A DNA stretch of 64,000 nucleotides from UBA3537 sp038138145 (GCA_038138145.1 JAYQDD010000003.1:62001-126000); one strand, 5' to 3'; shown: positions 9,595 through 18,866, numbered from the stretch's first letter. Notes: a model not told the origin generated them from the sequence alone. Made by a program: numbers and translations.

Positions 9595-10146
9595 ATGAAA
9601 AGTGTATCAAAAATATTCATTTTAGTATTGATTGGTTCAACACTTTGGTCTTGCCAAGACAACAGCAGACCGAACTACCAATTTTTTCCGAACATGTATG
9701 AGCCCGTTGGCTATGAAGCTTATGGAGAATACGAGGTATTTCCAAACAGTCAAGAAGCCTTACTTCCCGTTGAAGGGACCATTGCTAGAGGGTATTCATT
9801 ATATGATTATGACAACACCAATGAAGGCTATGAAGCCGCGTTGAAGACTTTAAAATCACCTTTAACGGCAACAGAAATTGATGCCAAAAGAGGCAAGGAA
9901 TTATATGACATATACTGTGGTATTTGTCATGGCAACAATGGTGCTGGTCAAGGGAAATTGGTTAAGCGCGAAAAAATATTAGGTGTTCCTAGTTATGCTG
10001 ATCGTGCGATTACCGCAGGAAGTATTTATCACGTGATCTATTACGGTAAAAACTCAATGGGTTCTTATGCCAATCTTTTAAATGAAGAAGAGCGTTGGCA
10101 AGTTACGGCCTACGTTGAAGCCTTAAGAGCAGAATTATTAAAATAA
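9595..10146 (+). CDS. actE: Alternative complex III monohaem cytochrome c lipoprotein ActE
   Basis: The protein begins MKSVSKIF and has a lipoprotein signal ending 'LWSC' (lipidated Cys near residue 20). A single cytochrome c domain follows with haem motif CGICH and a C-terminal Met-containing segment (NSMGSY) as likely sixth ligand. I chose ATG 9595 over an upstream in-frame ATG at 9571. The upstream start would overlap actD by 20 bases and put charged residues ahead of an already complete lipobox signal. It is the mobile or terminal haem of the complex, passing electrons towards the oxidase. Confidence 0.93.
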   Translation: MKSVSKIFILVLIGSTLWSCQDNSRPNYQFFPNMYEPVGYEAYGEYEVFPNSQEALLPVEGTIARGYSLYDYDNTNEGYEAALKTLKSPLTATEIDAKRGKELYDIYCGICHGNNGAGQGKLVKREKILGVPSYADRAITAGSIYHVIYYGKNSMGSYANLLNEEERWQVTAYVEALRAELLK

Positions 10147-10169
10147 AGAAAAACAAAACATAAATTAAA

Positions 10170-11516
10170 ATGTACACGTTTTCAAAAAGATTAAAAATTA
10201 CATCTCTTGTTCTAATCATTATTGGAGCTATTGGGTGGATTTCCAGTTATAATTCATCTCATCATTTGACTTTAGAAGATGTTAAAGTCTTATTAGCAGA
10301 AGAAAACGCACATCATGGTGCTGCCGAGTCGCATGATAATGGCGAGGCTCACGCTGCAATGATACACGCAGTAAGTAATGATGACCATCAACATGAAGAG
10401 GCTCATCATGGTGACGAACATGCAGAACATGTTTTGCATCAAATGCACAATAGACCTTATGCTGCATTATATGTTGCCGCTTTTTTCTTTATGATGATTT
10501 CTCTTGGTGTTCTTGCTTTTTATGGAATTCAGTATGCAGCACAAGCAGGTTGGTCGCCTGTGCTTTTTAGAGTAATGGAAGCCATAACTTATTATCTTTT
10601 GCCTGGTGCTATAATAGTACTTGGTATAGGGCTATGGGCTGGAGATCACCTTTTCATTTGGATGGATCCAGAAGTTGTTGCGCATGACGAACTTATTCAA
10701 GGAAAATCAGGATGGCTCAACAAAACATGGTTTGCCATAAGAGGATTAATATTTATTGCAGGTTGGAGTTTGTATCGTTATTTCTCTAGAAAATTCTCAT
10801 TGGCGCAAGACCAAGCCGATGTGAATGACAACAGCAATTTCAAGAAAAATTTTAGAATATCTGCCGCCTTTTTAGTCTTTTATATTTATACCGAGTCCAT
10901 GATGTCTTGGGATTGGATTATGAGTGTTGATCCACACTGGTTCAGCACCCTTTTTGGATGGTATGTTTTTGCCAGTATGTTTGTGAGTGGAATTACTGTT
11001 ATTGCCCTTATCACCATATATTTGAAAGCAAAAGGGTTAATGGAATTTGTCAACGACAGTCACTTGCATGATTTGGCAAAATTCATGTTTGCTATTAGTG
11101 TATTTTGGACGTATTTATGGTTTTCACAATTCATGTTGATTTGGTATGCCAACATCCCTGAAGAGGTAACCTATTTTATCACAAGAATAGAAGACTACAA
11201 ACTTCCGTTCTTTGGAATGCTTATATTGAATTTTATTTTCCCATTCTTAGTACTCATGAACAGTGACTACAAGCGTGTCCCATGGTTTATCGTAATGGCC
11301 GGGATCGTGATTTTATTTGGACACTATATCGATGTGTTCAATATGATTATGCCTGCTACCGTTGGAGACCGTTGGTTTATCGGTGTGCCAGAAATTAGTG
11401 CAGTGTTGTTGTTTTTAGGGTTGTTCTTGGGGATCGTATTTTATGCCCTTTCTAAAGCACCACTATTGCCAAAAGGCAATCCATTTATAAAGGAAAGCGA
11501 ACAGTTTCATTATTAA
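10170..11516 (+). CDS. actF: Alternative complex III membrane subunit ActF (quinol oxidoreductase, NrfD-like)
   Basis: 448-residue polytopic protein with about ten helices, the second NrfD-like subunit of the complex and a homologue of ActC. After the first helix (residues ~8-27) the first external loop is unusually rich in histidine: 15 His between residues 31 and 93. The remaining helices carry conserved motifs such as 'AGWSPVLFRVMEA' and 'SWDWIMSVDPHWFSTLFGWY'. It is thought to anchor the complex and take part in proton movement. It follows actE by 23 bases and precedes coxB by 22. Function is by family. Confidence 0.94.
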   Translation: MYTFSKRLKITSLVLIIIGAIGWISSYNSSHHLTLEDVKVLLAEENAHHGAAESHDNGEAHAAMIHAVSNDDHQHEEAHHGDEHAEHVLHQMHNRPYAALYVAAFFFMMISLGVLAFYGIQYAAQAGWSPVLFRVMEAITYYLLPGAIIVLGIGLWAGDHLFIWMDPEVVAHDELIQGKSGWLNKTWFAIRGLIFIAGWSLYRYFSRKFSLAQDQADVNDNSNFKKNFRISAAFLVFYIYTESMMSWDWIMSVDPHWFSTLFGWYVFASMFVSGITVIALITIYLKAKGLMEFVNDSHLHDLAKFMFAISVFWTYLWFSQFMLIWYANIPEEVTYFITRIEDYKLPFFGMLILNFIFPFLVLMNSDYKRVPWFIVMAGIVILFGHYIDVFNMIMPATVGDRWFIGVPEISAVLLFLGLFLGIVFYALSKAPLLPKGNPFIKESEQFHY

Positions 11517-11538
11517 TTTTAAAAGATAGTATAGTACA

Positions 11539-12609
11539 ATGACTGGCTTATTAACAATATTAATTTTATTAGGAATCACCATCGCGATTTGGCAAATGGT
11601 CAAAATATTTGATTTAGCACAAACAAATCGTGATACTTCACAAATTGCTAATGATAACGACAATTCTGTAAATGGTTACCTCATGTTAGGGTTTTTAGGG
11701 TTTATTTATCTCATTACAATAATATCCTTTGCACTATGGGGTGATTTGCCCTTAGTGTCCAATTCTGCTTCAGAACATGGCCCTGAAATTGATCGATTGA
11801 TGATTATTTCTATGGTCGTCATATTTATTGTACAAACCATTACTCAGTTTTTATTGCATTATTTTGCGTTTAAGTACAAAGGCGAAAAAGGGCGAAAAGC
11901 ACTTTTTTATGCGGACAATGATAAGCTAGAGTTCATTTGGACCATCATCCCCGTCATTGTTCTAGCAGGATTAATCATGTATGGATTATTCACATGGAAT
12001 GACATCATGAACATTAATGAAGACGACGATCCACTTGTGGTTGAGCTCTATGCACAGCAGTTCAATTGGAAAGCGCGTTATGCTGGAGAAGACAATGTTT
12101 TAGGAAAAGCAAATGTCCGTTTGATTGATTTAGACAAGGCCAATATTTTGGGATTAGATGAGTCCGATCCAAATGCTCAAGACGATATAATTACGACAGA
12201 ACTTCACCTTCCTGTAGGTCGCCCAGTATTATTCAAAATGCGTTCTCAAGACGTTCTGCATTCTGCATATATGCCACACTTTAGAGCACAAATGAATTGT
12301 GTTCCAGGAATGATTACGCAGTTTGCCTTTACACCAACAGTAACAACCGAAGAGATGCGTCTGAATCCAGAGATTTATGAAAAAGTAAGAAATATCAATA
12401 AAATTCGAAACGAAAATAGCAAGAAGCTTCAAGCCCAAGGCGAAGAACCACTTGATCGTTATGAATTTGATTACTTATTGCTTTGTAATAAAATATGCGG
12501 TAAGTCTCATTACAATATGCAAATGAAAATCATTGTGGAAACAGAAGAAGAATACAATGAATGGATCAACGAGCAAAAACAATTTAAAAACTCATTAGTT
12601 CAAAACTAA
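11539..12609 (+). CDS. coxB: Cytochrome c oxidase subunit II
   Basis: Subunit II of a haem-copper oxidase, 356 residues. The binuclear CuA site is complete: an upstream His in 'HSAYMPHF', then CNKICGKSHYNM (C-x3-C-x3-H-x2-M). There is no fused cytochrome c domain. Four hydrophobic segments are visible (about residues 2-19, 45-66, 85-110 and 132-152) against the usual two, so there are two extra N-terminal helices. CuA takes electrons from the ActE/ActA haems and passes them to subunit I. The gene sits directly behind actF, which fits the known alternative complex III-oxidase supercomplex in flavobacteria. Confidence 0.95.
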   Translation: MTGLLTILILLGITIAIWQMVKIFDLAQTNRDTSQIANDNDNSVNGYLMLGFLGFIYLITIISFALWGDLPLVSNSASEHGPEIDRLMIISMVVIFIVQTITQFLLHYFAFKYKGEKGRKALFYADNDKLEFIWTIIPVIVLAGLIMYGLFTWNDIMNINEDDDPLVVELYAQQFNWKARYAGEDNVLGKANVRLIDLDKANILGLDESDPNAQDDIITTELHLPVGRPVLFKMRSQDVLHSAYMPHFRAQMNCVPGMITQFAFTPTVTTEEMRLNPEIYEKVRNINKIRNENSKKLQAQGEEPLDRYEFDYLLLCNKICGKSHYNMQMKIIVETEEEYNEWINEQKQFKNSLVQN

Positions 12610-12636
12610 TATACTAATTAGCAACACCACAAGATT

Positions 12637-14430
12637 ATGTCAGCACATGTAGATACCCATACACACGAAGACGATCACGGACACCACCACAAAGAAACCT
12701 TTGTGACGAAGTATATTTTCAGTCAAGATCACAAAATGATTGCTAAGCAATACTTGATCACGGGAATCATTATGGGGATTGTTGGAATTCTGATGTCTTT
12801 ACTAATGCGCATGCAAATTGCTTGGCCAGAAAAACCCAATGTAATATTTGAAGCTTTATTAGGGAAATGGGCGCCTGGAGGTGTTATGGATGCCGATATT
12901 TATTTGGCATTAGTAACCATTCATGGAACCATCATGGTCTTTTTCGTACTTACTGCAGGATTGAGTGGAACTTTTAGTAACCTTTTAATTCCATTGCAAA
13001 TTGGTGCAAGAGATATGGCCTCAGGATTTCTAAATATGATATCTTACTGGCTTTTCTTCTTATCAAGCGTGATAATGGTAATTTCATTATTTGTTGAAGC
13101 TGGACCAGCCGCAGCAGGATGGACTATATATCCACCATTAAGTGCACTTCCATTAGCACAAGGCGGATCGGGTGCAGGAATGACGCTATGGCTCGTTTCT
13201 ATGGCCATTTTTATTGCTTCCTCTCTTCTTGGTTCATTGAACTACATTGTAACGGTATTAAACCTTAGAACTAAAGGAATGTCCATGACAAGATTGCCAC
13301 TCACTATTTGGGCGTTCTTTATTACTGCAGTTATTGGCGTGGTGTCTTTCCCAGTTTTATTGTCTGCAGCGCTATTGCTTATCATGGACAGAAGTTTTGG
13401 AACTTCTTTTTTCCTTTCAGATATTTTTATTCAAGGCGAGGTATTACACTATCAAGGCGGTTCGCCAGTATTGTTTGAACATTTGTTTTGGTTTTTAGGA
13501 CACCCTGAAGTGTATATCGTACTTCTTCCCGCACTGGGAATTACGTCAGAAGTGATTGCAACTAATGCACGTAAACCCATTTTTGGTTATAGAGCCATGG
13601 TGGCATCAATCATAGCAATTGCATTTTTGTCAACTATTGTTTGGGGGCACCATATGTTTATCTCAGGGATGAATCCATTTTTAGGGTCGGTCTTTACATT
13701 TACAACATTGCTTATTGCAATTCCATCGGCAGTCAAAGCATTTAATTACATCACAACATTATGGAAAGGAAATCTTCAGTTGAATCCAGCCATGTTGTTT
13801 TCAATTGGTTTGGTATCAACTTTCATTACAGGAGGACTTACAGGGATTATTCTTGGGGATAGTGCTTTGGATATCAACGTACACGACACTTATTTTGTAG
13901 TCGCACATTTCCACTTAGTAATGGGGATATCTGCACTTTATGGACTGTTTGCAGGAGTATACCATTGGTTCCCAAAAATGTTTGGGCGTATGCTTAACAA
14001 GAATCTAGGATACATCCACTTTTGGGTGACTGCAGTTTGTGCTTATGGGGTGTTTTTCCCAATGCATTTTATAGGAATGGCAGGACTTCCAAGACGTTAT
14101 TATACCAACAGTAACTTCCCACTTTTTGATGATACTCAAAATGTACAGATACTCATCACAATTTTCGCACTCGTTGCAGGGCTTGTACAATTGGTATTTC
14201 TTTACAATTTTATCCATAGTATGTTCTATGGAAAGAAAACAGAACAAAACCCATGGCGTTCCAATACTTTAGAATGGACCGCACCTGTAGAGCATATGCA
14301 TGGAAACTGGCCAGGAGAAATCCCACATGTTCACCGTTGGGCATACGATTACAGCAAACCAGGTCATGACGAAGATTTTGTACCACAAAATATTCCTCTA
14401 AAAGACGGAGAAGAAGAGTTACAACATTAA
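12637..14430 (+). CDS. coxA: Cytochrome c oxidase subunit I
   Basis: Catalytic haem-copper subunit, 597 residues with at least twelve helices. Key motifs: a haem-ligand His in 'VTIHGTIMVFF'; CuB site 'GHPEVYIVLLPALG', whose Glu and cross-linked Tyr mark an A1-type enzyme; 'WGHHMFISGM' with two CuB His; and 'HDTYFVVAHFHLVMG' with haem a3 and haem a ligands. It has a short His-rich N-terminal tail (HVDTHTHEDDHGHHH). It reduces oxygen to water and pumps protons. It is last in the act-cox operon; subunits III and IV are not in this window. A strong hairpin terminator follows at 14460. Confidence 0.97.
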   Translation: MSAHVDTHTHEDDHGHHHKETFVTKYIFSQDHKMIAKQYLITGIIMGIVGILMSLLMRMQIAWPEKPNVIFEALLGKWAPGGVMDADIYLALVTIHGTIMVFFVLTAGLSGTFSNLLIPLQIGARDMASGFLNMISYWLFFLSSVIMVISLFVEAGPAAAGWTIYPPLSALPLAQGGSGAGMTLWLVSMAIFIASSLLGSLNYIVTVLNLRTKGMSMTRLPLTIWAFFITAVIGVVSFPVLLSAALLLIMDRSFGTSFFLSDIFIQGEVLHYQGGSPVLFEHLFWFLGHPEVYIVLLPALGITSEVIATNARKPIFGYRAMVASIIAIAFLSTIVWGHHMFISGMNPFLGSVFTFTTLLIAIPSAVKAFNYITTLWKGNLQLNPAMLFSIGLVSTFITGGLTGIILGDSALDINVHDTYFVVAHFHLVMGISALYGLFAGVYHWFPKMFGRMLNKNLGYIHFWVTAVCAYGVFFPMHFIGMAGLPRRYYTNSNFPLFDDTQNVQILITIFALVAGLVQLVFLYNFIHSMFYGKKTEQNPWRSNTLEWTAPVEHMHGNWPGEIPHVHRWAYDYSKPGHDEDFVPQNIPLKDGEEELQH

Positions 14431-14459
14431 CTGTTAGTTACTTCATAATATATTTAGAA

Positions 14460-14490
14460 AGCCTTTCTCAAACGAGAAGGGCTTTTTCTT
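14460..14490 (+). terminator. Rho-independent terminator of the act-cox operon
   Basis: Stem AGCCTTTCTC / GAGAAGGGCT (10 pairs, one G-U) with loop AAAC, followed by TTTTCTT. It lies 29 bases after the coxA stop and just ahead of the ruvB promoter element. Confidence 0.9.
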
Positions 14491-14497
14491 ATATTTG
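14490..14497 (+). promoter_or_regulatory. -7 element (TAnnTTTG) for ruvB
   Basis: TATATTTG matches the consensus exactly and ends only 5 bases before the ruvB ATG. Transcription would begin at or within a few bases of the start codon, giving a leaderless or nearly leaderless message. Confidence 0.6.
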
Positions 14498-14502
14498 TTA
14501 TT

Positions 14503-15525
14503 ATGAATCAACACCTTGATCCAACAGGCGATAACTTTTCTTCAGAAGAACACGACATTGAAAAAGCATTAAGGCCACTTACATTTGATGACTTTTCTGG
14601 ACAAGACCAAGTTCTTGAGAATTTACAAATTTTTGTAAAGGCGGCTGTAGAACGTGATGAAGCCCTAGACCATACCCTTTTTCATGGCCCTCCAGGACTG
14701 GGGAAAACAACCCTAGCACACATTTTGGCCAATGAACTTGGCGTAGGAATAAAAGTCACTTCAGGGCCTGTTTTAGATAAGCCTGGCGACCTGGCAGGAT
14801 TACTTACCAATTTAGAAGATCGTGATGTTTTGTTTATTGATGAAATTCACCGCTTGAGTCCTATTGTAGAAGAGTATTTGTACTCAGCTATGGAAGATTA
14901 CAAAATTGATATTATGATTGAATCTGGCCCCAATGCACGGACGGTTCAGATCAATTTGAATCCTTTTACTTTGGTGGGAGCAACCACACGTTCGGGTTTG
15001 CTAACGGCTCCTATGCGCGCTCGTTTTGGCATCAGTAGTCGTTTGGAATATTATTCTACAGAGCTACTATCAACAATACTTCAGCGTAGCGCTCAGATAT
15101 TGAATGTGCCAATTAGCTTTGAAGCAGCCATCGAAATTGCTGGGCGAAGTCGAGGAACACCTCGAATAGCTAATGCATTACTTAGACGTGTTCGAGATTT
15201 TGCGCAAATAAAAGGCAATGGAAAAATTGATATTGAGATTGCCAAGTTTAGCCTTAAAGCACTCAATGTCGATGCGCATGGTTTGGATGAAATGGATAAT
15301 AAAATTTTAACCACAATTATTGATAAATTTAAAGGTGGTCCAGTTGGAATCACTACCATAGCTACTGCTGTAAGTGAAAGCCCAGAAACCATTGAAGAAG
15401 TTTACGAACCATTCCTTATTCAGCAAGGATTTATAATGCGTACCCCAAGAGGTAGAGAAGTCACAGAACTAGCATATGCCCATCTTGGCCGCAAAAGAGG
15501 AGATATTCAAACAGGATTATTTTAG
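14503..15525 (+). CDS. ruvB: Holliday junction branch migration helicase RuvB
   Basis: AAA+ motor of the RuvABC resolvasome, 340 residues (normal size). Walker A is GPPGLGKTT (near residue 66) and Walker B DEIHRL. Sensor 1 lies in 'LVGATTRSG' and the arginine-containing 'PMRARFGI' follows. The C-terminal winged helix ends in the family signature 'TPRGREVTELAYAHLG'. It acts on cruciform DNA with RuvA, which is encoded 3.3 kb downstream at 18867, so ruvA and ruvB are unlinked here. The queG start follows 3 bases after the stop. Confidence 0.97.
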   Translation: MNQHLDPTGDNFSSEEHDIEKALRPLTFDDFSGQDQVLENLQIFVKAAVERDEALDHTLFHGPPGLGKTTLAHILANELGVGIKVTSGPVLDKPGDLAGLLTNLEDRDVLFIDEIHRLSPIVEEYLYSAMEDYKIDIMIESGPNARTVQINLNPFTLVGATTRSGLLTAPMRARFGISSRLEYYSTELLSTILQRSAQILNVPISFEAAIEIAGRSRGTPRIANALLRRVRDFAQIKGNGKIDIEIAKFSLKALNVDAHGLDEMDNKILTTIIDKFKGGPVGITTIATAVSESPETIEEVYEPFLIQQGFIMRTPRGREVTELAYAHLGRKRGDIQTGLF

Positions 15526-15528
15526 AGC

Positions 15529-16455
15529 ATGTCAAAAACGGCACACTATGCTACACGTATTAAAACCGAAGCCAAACGCCTCGGTTTTTTATCTTGTGGT
15601 ATTAGTAAAGCAGAATTTTTGGAAGAAGAGGCCTCTCGCTTGGAAAATTGGTTAAACCAAAATAAGCACGGAAAAATGCACTATATGGAAAATCACTTCG
15701 ATAAACGTTTGGATCCAACATTACTTGTCGAAGGGGCAAAAAGTGTTGTTTCTCTAACGTACAATTACTTCAATGAAAATCTTCAACAAGACCCTAAAGC
15801 ACCAAAGATCAGTAAATATGCCTATGGTATTGATTATCATTATGTTATAAAAGATAAGTTGAATCAACTTCTGGAATTTATCAATCAAGAAATAGGTCAT
15901 GTACATGGCCGTGCTTTTGTAGACTCTGCACCCATTTTGGAAAAAGCATGGGCTAAAAAATCTGGATTAGGTTGGGTTGGTAAACACAGCAATTTGCTTT
16001 CTCAAAAAGTAGGGTCATTTTATTTCCTTGCAGAACTCATTATCGATTTGGAGTTAGAACCTGATCATGCTGTAACGGATCACTGCGGTACATGCACAGC
16101 TTGTATAGATGCCTGTCCAACAGAAGCCATCACAGAACCTTACAGTGTGGATGGTAGTAAATGCATTTCATATTTTACCATCGAGTTGAAAGAAAATATA
16201 CCAACCGATATGAAAGGCAAATTTGACAACTGGATGTTTGGTTGTGATGTATGTCAAGATGTTTGTCCTTGGAATCGTTTTTCAAAACAACATAGCGAAC
16301 CACTGTTCAATCCAAAACTAGAATTGCTTTCTATGACCAAAAAAGATTGGGAAGAAATTACACAAGAAACCTTCAATAAAGTATTTAAAAAATCTGCAGT
16401 CAAACGAACAAAATACACAGGATTAACCCGAAATATTAAGTTTTTAAAAGATTAA
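15529..16455 (+). CDS. queG: Epoxyqueuosine reductase QueG
   Basis: Cobalamin- and iron-sulfur-dependent enzyme that reduces epoxyqueuosine to queuosine in tRNA, the last step of Q biosynthesis; 308 residues. The corrinoid-binding N-terminal half holds 'DSAPILEKAWAKKSGLGW' and 'GKHSNLL'. The C-terminal half has two ferredoxin-type clusters, CGTCTACIDACPTEA and CDVCQDVCPWN. It lacks the C-terminal HEAT-like repeats of longer homologues, so it is the short form. It starts 3 bases after ruvB and is almost certainly cotranscribed. No terminator was seen before maeB. Confidence 0.95.
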   Translation: MSKTAHYATRIKTEAKRLGFLSCGISKAEFLEEEASRLENWLNQNKHGKMHYMENHFDKRLDPTLLVEGAKSVVSLTYNYFNENLQQDPKAPKISKYAYGIDYHYVIKDKLNQLLEFINQEIGHVHGRAFVDSAPILEKAWAKKSGLGWVGKHSNLLSQKVGSFYFLAELIIDLELEPDHAVTDHCGTCTACIDACPTEAITEPYSVDGSKCISYFTIELKENIPTDMKGKFDNWMFGCDVCQDVCPWNRFSKQHSEPLFNPKLELLSMTKKDWEEITQETFNKVFKKSAVKRTKYTGLTRNIKFLKD

Positions 16456-16485
16456 ACAAAAATTTTCTCATTACAAGGATACTAC

Positions 16486-16493
16486 TAACTTTG
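16486..16493 (+). promoter_or_regulatory. -7 element (TAnnTTTG) for maeB
   Basis: TAACTTTG matches the consensus exactly, 24 bases before the maeB ATG in a 62-base intergenic gap. Confidence 0.55.
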
Positions 16494-16517
16494 TACCCTT
16501 AAACAACAACCAACTTT

Positions 16518-18794
16518 ATGGCAAAACGAACAAGACACGATTTAGAAGCTTTAGCGTATCATGCTAAACCAAATCCAGGAAAAATTCAAGTTGTTCCAAC
16601 TAAAAAATATGCCACCCAACGCGATTTATCTTTGGCCTATTCGCCAGGCGTTGCAGCACCATGTTTAGAAATTGAAAAGACCCCATCAGACGTATATAAA
16701 TACACCTCTAAAGGTAATTTAGTGGCAGTTATTTCAAATGGTACAGCAGTTTTGGGGCTTGGGAATATTGGCCCTGAAGCTTCAAAACCTGTAATGGAAG
16801 GAAAGGGGCTTCTATTCAAAATTTTCGCAGATATTGACGTTTTTGACATTGAAGTTGACACAGAAAATATCGACGAGTTTATCAATACAGTCAAAAATAT
16901 TGCACCTACTTTTGGAGGAATAAATCTTGAAGACATAAAAGCACCAGAGGCCTTTGAGATCGAAAGACGACTCAAAGAAGAACTAAATATTCCGGTCATG
17001 CACGATGATCAGCATGGCACCGCAATTATTTCAGCAGCAGCTCTTATCAATGCACTAGAATTGGCCGAGAAAAAAATTGAAGACGTACAAATCGTGGTAA
17101 GTGGTGCTGGTGCAGCAGCCATTTCTTGTACTCGACTTTATATGTCTTTTGGCGCCAAGCGCGAAAATATAGTTATGCTTGACAGTAAAGGGGTCATTCG
17201 TCAAGACCGCCCTTCATTGACTTCACAAAAAGCAGAATTTGCAACTGCAAAAAAATTTGACACTTTAGAGGATGCCATGCGCCAAGCCGATGTGTTTATA
17301 GGGCTTTCCACGGCAAATATTGTCTCGCCTGAAATGTTGAATTCCATGGCCAAAAACCCAATTGTATTTGCAATGGCTAATCCAGATCCAGAAATCACTT
17401 ACGATTTGGCTATAAAAACAAGAGACGATATTATCATGGCAACGGGTAGAAGTGACAATCCTAATCAAGTCAATAATGTATTAGGGTTTCCTTTCATATT
17501 CCGCGGTGCGTTAGATGTTCGGGCAACCACCATTAATGAAGCCATGAAAAAAGCAGCAGTTGTTGCTCTTGCAGAACTTGCCAAAGAGCCCGTTCCCGAA
17601 CAAGTCAATATCGCTTATGGCGAAATGCGTCTGGCTTTTGGTAATGATTACATCATTCCAAAACCTTTTGATCCTAGATTAATTGCTAAAATTCCACCTG
17701 CCGTAGCCAAAGCCGCAATGGACAGTGGGGTAGCACAGTTTCCTATTTCGGATTGGGAAAAATATGAGGAAACATTATTAGATCGAATGAATGCTGATAA
17801 TAAAATAGTGCGTTTGCTGTTCAATCGAGCGCGATTAAATCCTAAGCGAGTTGTATTTGCCGAAGCAGATCAGTTGGATGTTTTAAAAGCGGCACAAATT
17901 GTTTTTGAAGAAGGTATAGCACACCCAATTTTATTAGGAAATAAAAAGCAAATAGAACGCCTAAAAGAGGAACTCGAATTTGATGCAGATGTACCTATTA
18001 TTGATCCAAAAGATGAGGATCACATAGAACAAAAGAACAAGTATGGGGAGGTGTTTTGGAAACAACAAGAACGTCATGGGCAAACGCTTTTATCTGCTCA
18101 AAAACTTATGCGTGAACGAAATTATTACGCTGCCATGATGGTCAATGAAGGTGATGCCGATGCTTTGATTACAGGGTACTCTAGAAGTTATCCGTCTATT
18201 GTAAAGCCGATGCTTGATTTGATTGGTCTTGCGCCAGGATCTACAAGAATAGCAACAACAAATGTTATGATTACACGACGCGGGCCAATGTTTTTGAGTG
18301 ATACAGCCATCAATATTAATCCTACAGCCCACGATTTGATTAAAATCACTCAAATGACTTCTGGCGTCATGAAAATGTTTGGGATTACTCCTGTGATGGC
18401 TATGCTTTCTTATTCTAACTTTGGGTCGTCCAAAGATCAAACAGCAACAAAAGTACGTGAGGCTGTTTCTTATTTGCACCGTAGACATCCCGACTTGTCC
18501 GTTGATGGGGAGCTTCAAACGGATTTTGCACTCAACAGCGAGATGCTTAGAGCCAATTTCCCATTTTCTAAATTGGCGAATAAAAAAGTGAATGCACTTA
18601 TTTTTCCAAATTTAGAATCGGCAAATATTACCTATAAAATGCTGAAAGAACTCAATAATGCAGAGTCAATTGGACCCATAATGATGGGCTTACGAAAACC
18701 AGTTCATATCATTCAATTTGGGGCTAGTGTTGATGAAATTGTCAACATGACAGCCGTTGCTGTTATTGATGCGCAGCAAAAAGAAAAGAAGTAA
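16518..18794 (+). CDS. maeB: NADP-dependent malic enzyme with C-terminal phosphotransacetylase domain
   Basis: 758-residue two-domain protein. Residues ~15-410 form malic enzyme: catalytic Tyr in 'SLAYSPGVAAP', Lys in 'MEGKGLLFK', metal-binding 'HDDQHGTA', and a Rossmann segment 'VVSGAGAAAISC'. Residues ~430-755 are a phosphate acetyltransferase-like domain ('PKRVVFAEADQLDVLKAA', 'DALITGYSRSY'). In MaeB-type enzymes that domain is mainly regulatory (acetyl-CoA responsive) rather than a working transacetylase. The enzyme oxidatively decarboxylates malate to pyruvate and makes NADPH, linking the TCA cycle to gluconeogenic or lipid precursors. It is a single gene with its own promoter element; the gap to ruvA is 72 bases. 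Confidence 0.95.
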   Translation: MAKRTRHDLEALAYHAKPNPGKIQVVPTKKYATQRDLSLAYSPGVAAPCLEIEKTPSDVYKYTSKGNLVAVISNGTAVLGLGNIGPEASKPVMEGKGLLFKIFADIDVFDIEVDTENIDEFINTVKNIAPTFGGINLEDIKAPEAFEIERRLKEELNIPVMHDDQHGTAIISAAALINALELAEKKIEDVQIVVSGAGAAAISCTRLYMSFGAKRENIVMLDSKGVIRQDRPSLTSQKAEFATAKKFDTLEDAMRQADVFIGLSTANIVSPEMLNSMAKNPIVFAMANPDPEITYDLAIKTRDDIIMATGRSDNPNQVNNVLGFPFIFRGALDVRATTINEAMKKAAVVALAELAKEPVPEQVNIAYGEMRLAFGNDYIIPKPFDPRLIAKIPPAVAKAAMDSGVAQFPISDWEKYEETLLDRMNADNKIVRLLFNRARLNPKRVVFAEADQLDVLKAAQIVFEEGIAHPILLGNKKQIERLKEELEFDADVPIIDPKDEDHIEQKNKYGEVFWKQQERHGQTLLSAQKLMRERNYYAAMMVNEGDADALITGYSRSYPSIVKPMLDLIGLAPGSTRIATTNVMITRRGPMFLSDTAININPTAHDLIKITQMTSGVMKMFGITPVMAMLSYSNFGSSKDQTATKVREAVSYLHRRHPDLSVDGELQTDFALNSEMLRANFPFSKLANKKVNALIFPNLESANITYKMLKELNNAESIGPIMMGLRKPVHIIQFGASVDEIVNMTAVAVIDAQQKEKK

Positions 18795-18808
18795 TTTTAA
18801 CGCTACAT

Positions 18809-18826
18809 ATTTTCTCCTTAGAAAAT
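18809..18826. other. Small AT-rich hairpin between maeB and ruvA
   Basis: ATTTTCT / AGAAAAT, seven perfect pairs with loop CCTT. It is not followed by a T-run, so it is not a convincing intrinsic terminator. It may be chance or a weak operator ahead of the ruvA promoter element. Confidence 0.3.
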
Positions 18827-18839
18827 ACTATAATTTTAG

Positions 18840-18847
18840 TACATTTG
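18840..18847 (+). promoter_or_regulatory. -7 element (TAnnTTTG) for the ruvA-sprA-gcvH operon
   Basis: TACATTTG matches the consensus exactly, 19 bases before the ruvA ATG. Confidence 0.55.
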
Positions 18848-18866
18848 AAAATCTAAGTTTTAAAGC

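Noticed and set aside
18090..18518. Open minus-strand frame of 142 codons inside maeB
   Set aside because: The sense strand is a well-conserved phosphotransacetylase domain. The antisense product is His/Cys/Ser-rich without recognisable structure.
18809..18826. Hairpin between maeB and ruvA as a terminator
   Set aside because: The stem is mainly A-T and no T-run follows.
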